Origin: Symbiobacteriaceae bacterium | GTDB lineage: Bacteria; Bacillota; JAAYKD01; WRDA01 | Assembly (NCBI GenBank): GCA_009779515.1 | Contig: WREE01000079.1 | Span: forward strand, 1 to 9,235 | DNA length: 9,235 nt | Direction of reading: 5' to 3' | Shown here: positions 7,131-9,235 of the stretch, one piece after another | Layout of the letters: each line of letters starts with the position of its first letter | Position numbering within the stretch: position 1 is the first letter of the stretch | The notes under the pieces: generated by a model | Told to the model about the DNA's origin: nothing | The model's database searches: none | Seen by the model: the letters and a program-made list of their open reading frames with translations, nothing else | Translations under genes and position numbers: made by a program

Positions 7131-7568
7131 ATGCCAAATGTTGGAGAAAGAGCAGTGGAGCTATTCCTTAAAGACAAGTTTTGTTGCGCCGAGGCAGTCT
7201 GGTTAGCTTTAGCCGAAAGCGACAACTTACCGGAAGACGAACGCAATATTGGCAACAAACTGGCAACAGCTTGGTGCGGTGGCACCGGCGCTTCCGATAT
7301 GTGTGGCGCCTTAGCCGGAGGAGTCTTGGTTTTAGGTCGCTACTTCGGGCGTATTCCCGGCGAAGGGCGCAACGACCAGCTTCCCTTGTATACCAAAGCT
7401 TTAGTGGAAGCCTTTAAAACCGAGTATAATGGAATCTATTGTCGTGACCTTAAGCCGGTAGGAGAGCCTGATGAGGTTCGCTCCCTTTGCAGTAACTTTG
7501 TCCGCTTTGTCGCCGACCAGGTAGTTTTCTTGTTGGACAACGGTCTGGAAGACGAGGACTGCGGTTGA
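7131..7568 (+). CDS. C_GCAxxG_C_C family redox-active protein
   Basis: A 145-residue cytoplasmic protein matching the C_GCAxxG_C_C family of putative redox-active proteins, common in strict anaerobes. The conserved cysteines are visible in order: C18/C19 in FCCAEAV, C58 in MCGALAGGVLVLG (57-69), C104 in GIYCRDL and C120 in RSLCSNF. Additional cysteines are C49 (AWCGGTG) and C144. The spacing and the glycine-rich helical block after C58 fit the family; the reaction is not known. The ATG at 7131 has GGGAGG 9 bases upstream. The gene ends in TGA directly after GAGGACTGCGGT, showing that TGA is an ordinary stop in this genome. It is followed 96 bases later by the UGA-containing redox gene, and the two may work together in thiol/selenol chemistry; that link is inference from position only. 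Confidence 0.85.
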   Translation: MPNVGERAVELFLKDKFCCAEAVWLALAESDNLPEDERNIGNKLATAWCGGTGASDMCGALAGGVLVLGRYFGRIPGEGRNDQLPLYTKALVEAFKTEYNGIYCRDLKPVGEPDEVRSLCSNFVRFVADQVVFLLDNGLEDEDCG

Positions 7569-7580
7569 CTAGGCAGTTAA

Positions 7581-7637
7581 AAGAGCTGGAAGCTCTTGGT
7601 GAACCTTAACAGTATTTCCGTTTACCGGAAAATTTTT
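7581..7637 (+). terminator. two hairpins between the redox genes; the second is a weak terminator candidate
   Basis: AAGAGCT/AGCTCTT (7581-7587 with 7591-7597, 3-base loop) is a 7-bp stem without a U run. TTTCCG/CGGAAA (7615-7620 with 7626-7631, loop TTTAC) is a 6-bp stem followed after one A by five T (7633-7637), the form of a weak intrinsic terminator. No convincing promoter was found between it and the next gene. Partial readthrough, giving less of the downstream selenoprotein than of the upstream protein, is therefore possible. Confidence 0.4.
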
Positions 7638-7664
7638 AAATATGACAGTTCGGAGGTGAAAAGA

Positions 7665-7862
7665 ATGATAACCAAAGATATGGGAATTATGGAAATGGTC
7701 CAGAAGTACCCCAAAGCCGGCCAACTATTAATGGCTGCCGGTCTGGGTTGAATCGGCTGCGCTGCGTCTCAGTTCGAGACTTTGGAACAGGGGCTTATCG
7801 CCCACGGTAAGGATGTAGACGAAGTCATTACCATGTTGAACAAGGAGCTAGGCTTGGCTTAA
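7665..7862 (+). CDS. DUF1858-type redox-disulfide domain selenoprotein (in-frame UGA = Sec29)
   Basis: An ATG at 7665, with GGAGG 8 bases upstream (7652-7656), opens a 65-codon frame ending in TAA at 7860-7862, interrupted only by TGA at 7749-7751. Before the TGA the product reads MITKDMGIMEMVQKYPKAG, and after it IGCAASQFETLEQG. These match the small DUF1858 / 'hybrid-cluster-protein-associated redox disulfide' family, whose signature is a CxxC motif in GLHCIGC-like context. TGA occupies the first cysteine (U29), and C32 is the second, giving the UxxC motif of many redox selenoproteins. A SECIS-like hairpin follows at the right distance. Homology, ribosome binding site and frame continue unbroken on both sides, so a pseudogene is unlikely. 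UGA as tryptophan is excluded by the TGA stop of the preceding gene and TGG use elsewhere. Likely a cytoplasmic thiol/selenol redox protein; partner unknown. selA/B/C/D are not in the window. Confidence 0.85.
7749..7780 (+). promoter_or_regulatory. bacterial SECIS candidate (UGA plus downstream hairpin)
   Basis: After UGA (7749-7751) a perfect 5-bp stem GTCTC/GAGAC (7766-7770 with 7776-7780) closes the loop AGTTC (7771-7775). The loop begins 19 bases after the UGA, within the 16-37 base range usually accepted for bacterial SECIS elements. It carries a G in its first two bases, followed by U, like the G-U in the E. coli fdhF loop that SelB recognises. The bulged U of the E. coli element is not evident, but Gram-positive elements vary. 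It lies inside the coding sequence, as bacterial SECIS elements do. Confidence 0.7.
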
Positions 7863-7948
7863 CCCAGCCTTCGCTACTCCTTGGGTTGCCAGAGAACCAA
7901 TAGGAGGCACGCACAGTCGCCTCAGGGCGCTTAGGTAACCGCCTAAGC
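7856..7948 (+). other. hairpin-rich stretch downstream of the selenoprotein gene
   Basis: Three inverted repeats in a row: AACCCA/TGGGTT (7861-7866 with 7882-7887, extended by GGC/GCC at 7856-7858 and 7888-7890) overlapping the selenoprotein stop; GAGGC/GCCTC (7904-7908 with 7919-7923); and GCTTAGG/CCTAAGC (7929-7935 with 7942-7948, 6-base loop). None is followed by a U run on the plus strand. No gene was found here. Confidence 0.4.
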
Positions 7949-7951
7949 ATA

Positions 7952-7985
7952 AAAGCCGCTTGTGGATTATTCCATAAGCGGCTTT
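7952..7985. terminator. strong intrinsic terminator between convergent genes (rplQ end, possibly bidirectional)
   Basis: A 15-bp stem with a single G-U pair: AAAGCCGCTT-G-TGGA (7952-7966) pairs with TCCA-T-AAGCGGCTTT (7971-7985) around a 4-base loop. On the minus strand the stem runs into TTTTATGCTT, a good U run for ending the rpoA-rplQ transcript 21 bases after the rplQ stop. On the plus strand the stem ends in CTTT and then GCCCTTG, a poorer but possible terminator for the redox genes. Confidence 0.85.
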
Positions 7986-8006
7986 GCCCTTGTCTGTCTC
8001 TCGCCC

Positions 8007-8345
8007 CTACACCAGCTCCAAGACTACCATGGGAGCACTGTCTCCCTGGCGTGGTCCCAGTTTCACCATACGGGTATAACCACCGGCACGGGTCTCATAG
8101 CGCCCTGCTATATCGGTGAAGAGACGGTGTACCACAGCTTCGGTGGTAATATAGCCCAAAGCTTGACGGCGAGCATTGAGATCCCCCCGCTTACCTAGAG
8201 TGATCATTTTCTCAGCTGCGGATCGCACCTCTTTCGCTCTCGTTTCCGTGGTGGTAATGCGGTCATGTTCCAGTAATGAAGTAACCAAATTACGCAGCAT
8301 AGCTCGGCGATGGCCGGTATTGCGGCCTAGCTTACGGTAGCCCAC
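8007..8345 (-). CDS. rplQ: 50S ribosomal protein L17
   Basis: Component of the large ribosomal subunit near the peptide exit tunnel. The start YRKLGRNTGHRRAMLRNL, then LLEHDRITTTETRAKEVR and the end GGYTRMVKLGPRQGDSAPM are characteristic of L17. The frame is open from a GTG at 8354 (115 residues), but the GTG at 8345 is preferred (112 residues). It gives the canonical M-G-Y-R-K-L-G start, and the ribosome binding sequence GAGGGGTGAT lies 8 bases before it, whereas that sequence would overlap the upstream GTG. The gene lies 17 bases after rpoA, the usual order in the alpha operon. After it, where many Bacillota carry ECF transporter genes and truA, this genome has a terminator and convergent redox genes. 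Confidence 0.96.
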   Translation of the reverse strand: MGYRKLGRNTGHRRAMLRNLVTSLLEHDRITTTETRAKEVRSAAEKMITLGKRGDLNARRQALGYITTEAVVHRLFTDIAGRYETRAGGYTRMVKLGPRQGDSAPMVVLELV

Positions 8346-8362
8346 TGCAATCACCCCTCGCG

Positions 8363-9235
8363 TTATTCATCGTTTCTTCTTAGGGATAGCCCTAAGAGAT
8401 CTAGTTTTTGGGTAACCTCTTCCAGGGACTTGCGCCCCAGGTTACGCACCTTCATCATATCGTCCTCGCTCCTGGCGATTAACTCTGCCACCGTATTAAT
8501 CCCCGCTCGCTTCAGGCAATTAAAAGAGCGCACCGAAAGATCTAAATCTTCAATCGTCATGCGCAAGCGATCCTCCCGGGGACCTATTTCCACGGCGGAA
8601 ACATCCCCCGTCTCATCCACATCGCTGCCGGTATCTGTTAAGGAAACAAAGAGATCCAGCAAATCGGTAATCAGACGGGCGCCGAAGCTCACTGCTTCCT
8701 GAGGCATAATGGAGCCATCAGTCCAGACTTCTAAGGTTAAGCGGTCGAAGTCAGTAACTTGACCAACTCGGGCATTATCGACAAAATAGTTGACCCTTTT
8801 AATAGGAGTATAAATAGAGTCCACCAGAATTAGCCCAATAGGTTGATCCAAGCGCTTATGACGCTCGGCAGCCACATAACCTCGCCCGGTGTTCGCTGTA
8901 ATCTCCGCTACTAAATGACCATCGCTATCCAGGGAAGCAAGCACCAACTCCGGGTTTAAAATTTCCACATCGGCATCGGTTAACAAATCCCCAGCAGTAA
9001 CTATCCTTTCCCCATGAGCATCAATACGTAAAATTTTCTCTTCGTCGGTATGTATATGCAACCTAAGAGCTTTAAGGTTGAGCACGAACTCGGTAACATC
9101 TTCGACCATCCCGGGAACAGTGCTAAACTCGTGCTCTACTCCTTGAATAAGGACAGAGGTAACAGCAGCACCGGGGATACTGGACAGCAGAATGCGCCGC
9201 ATAGAGTTGCCTAAGGTGTGACCATATCCACGGTA
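8363..9235 (-). CDS. rpoA: DNA-directed RNA polymerase subunit alpha (partial, 5' end off the right edge)
   Basis: Alpha subunit of RNA polymerase, which dimerises to nucleate assembly and contacts promoter UP elements and activators. The visible 290 residues continue to the window edge, beginning YRGYGHTLGNSMRRILLSS; the ATG at 9202 is therefore internal, and only about 25 N-terminal residues are missing. The N-terminal assembly domain shows PGAAVT, EFSTVPGMVEDVTEFVLNLK, GYVAAERHK and the DFDRLTLEVWTDGSI block. After a linker (DTGSDVDETGD) comes the C-terminal DNA-binding domain with LDLSVRSFNCLKRAGI, where the arginine of VRS matches the E. coli UP-element arginine, and RNLGRKSLEEV. The TAA stop is at 8363-8365. 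Nothing is abnormal. Cotranscribed with rplQ. Confidence 0.98.
   Translation of the reverse strand, partial: YRGYGHTLGNSMRRILLSSIPGAAVTSVLIQGVEHEFSTVPGMVEDVTEFVLNLKALRLHIHTDEEKILRIDAHGERIVTAGDLLTDADVEILNPELVLASLDSDGHLVAEITANTGRGYVAAERHKRLDQPIGLILVDSIYTPIKRVNYFVDNARVGQVTDFDRLTLEVWTDGSIMPQEAVSFGARLITDLLDLFVSLTDTGSDVDETGDVSAVEIGPREDRLRMTIEDLDLSVRSFNCLKRAGINTVAELIARSEDDMMKVRNLGRKSLEEVTQKLDLLGLSLRRNDE

Noticed and set aside
7665..7862. The UGA-containing frame as a pseudogene with a nonsense mutation, or UGA read as tryptophan
   Set aside because: Only one stop occurs, exactly at a catalytic cysteine position, with good similarity after it and a SECIS-like hairpin. TGA is used as a true stop at 7566-7568, and tryptophans elsewhere are TGG.
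8346..8354. Upstream GTG at 8354 as the rplQ start
   Set aside because: The only ribosome binding sequence would overlap it. The GTG at 8345 is correctly spaced and gives the usual L17 N-terminus.
1..9235. Mobile elements, CRISPR arrays, tRNA or rRNA genes
   Set aside because: No transposase or integrase similarity, no regularly spaced direct repeats, and no tRNA-like folds were recognised on either strand by reading; no scan software was run.

Overview
The window looks like the chromosome of an anaerobic Gram-positive bacterium (Bacillota, probably a Clostridia lineage). This rests on strong AGGAGG-type ribosome binding sites, frequent GTG and TTG starts, sigma-A-like promoters with extended -10 boxes, an rpoA-rplQ pair of bacterial type, and small cysteine-rich redox proteins. 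The assignment is an inference; no single gene fixes the genus.

Left part (1-4787, all minus strand, read from right to left). A divergent ribose-phosphate pyrophosphokinase (prs) is followed by the three 5-oxoprolinase subunits pxpA, pxpB and pxpC, then by the membrane half of an ABC exporter that runs off the left edge. prs and pxpA overlap by one base, and pxpB and pxpC are 5 bases apart, so this reads as one operon. PxpABC hydrolyses 5-oxoproline (pyroglutamate, a damaged form of glutamine/glutamate) to glutamate at the cost of ATP. A 106-base gap between pxpA and pxpB holds hairpins, including three mutually exclusive short arms followed by a U7 run, which resembles an attenuator.

Middle (4788-7130). 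A divergent control region holds a clear promoter for a plus-strand 646-residue serine hydrolase of the class C beta-lactamase / S12 fold, with a long C-terminal extension and no visible signal peptide.

Right-middle (7080-7862, plus strand). Two small redox genes: a C_GCAxxG_C_C family protein, then a 65-residue protein of the DUF1858 / 'hybrid-cluster-protein-associated redox disulfide' type. In the second gene an in-frame TGA sits exactly where the first cysteine of the family's CxxC motif belongs. Nineteen bases after it comes the loop of a perfect 5-bp hairpin with a G-U in the loop, as expected of a bacterial SECIS. This is best read as a selenoprotein (U29-x-x-C32) and is the most interesting item in the window. 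ORF callers that treat TGA as stop miss it.

Right end (8007-9235, minus strand). The end of the main ribosomal-protein operon: rpoA (5' end outside the window) and rplQ. rplQ faces the selenoprotein gene across a strong 15-bp hairpin terminator at 7952-7985.
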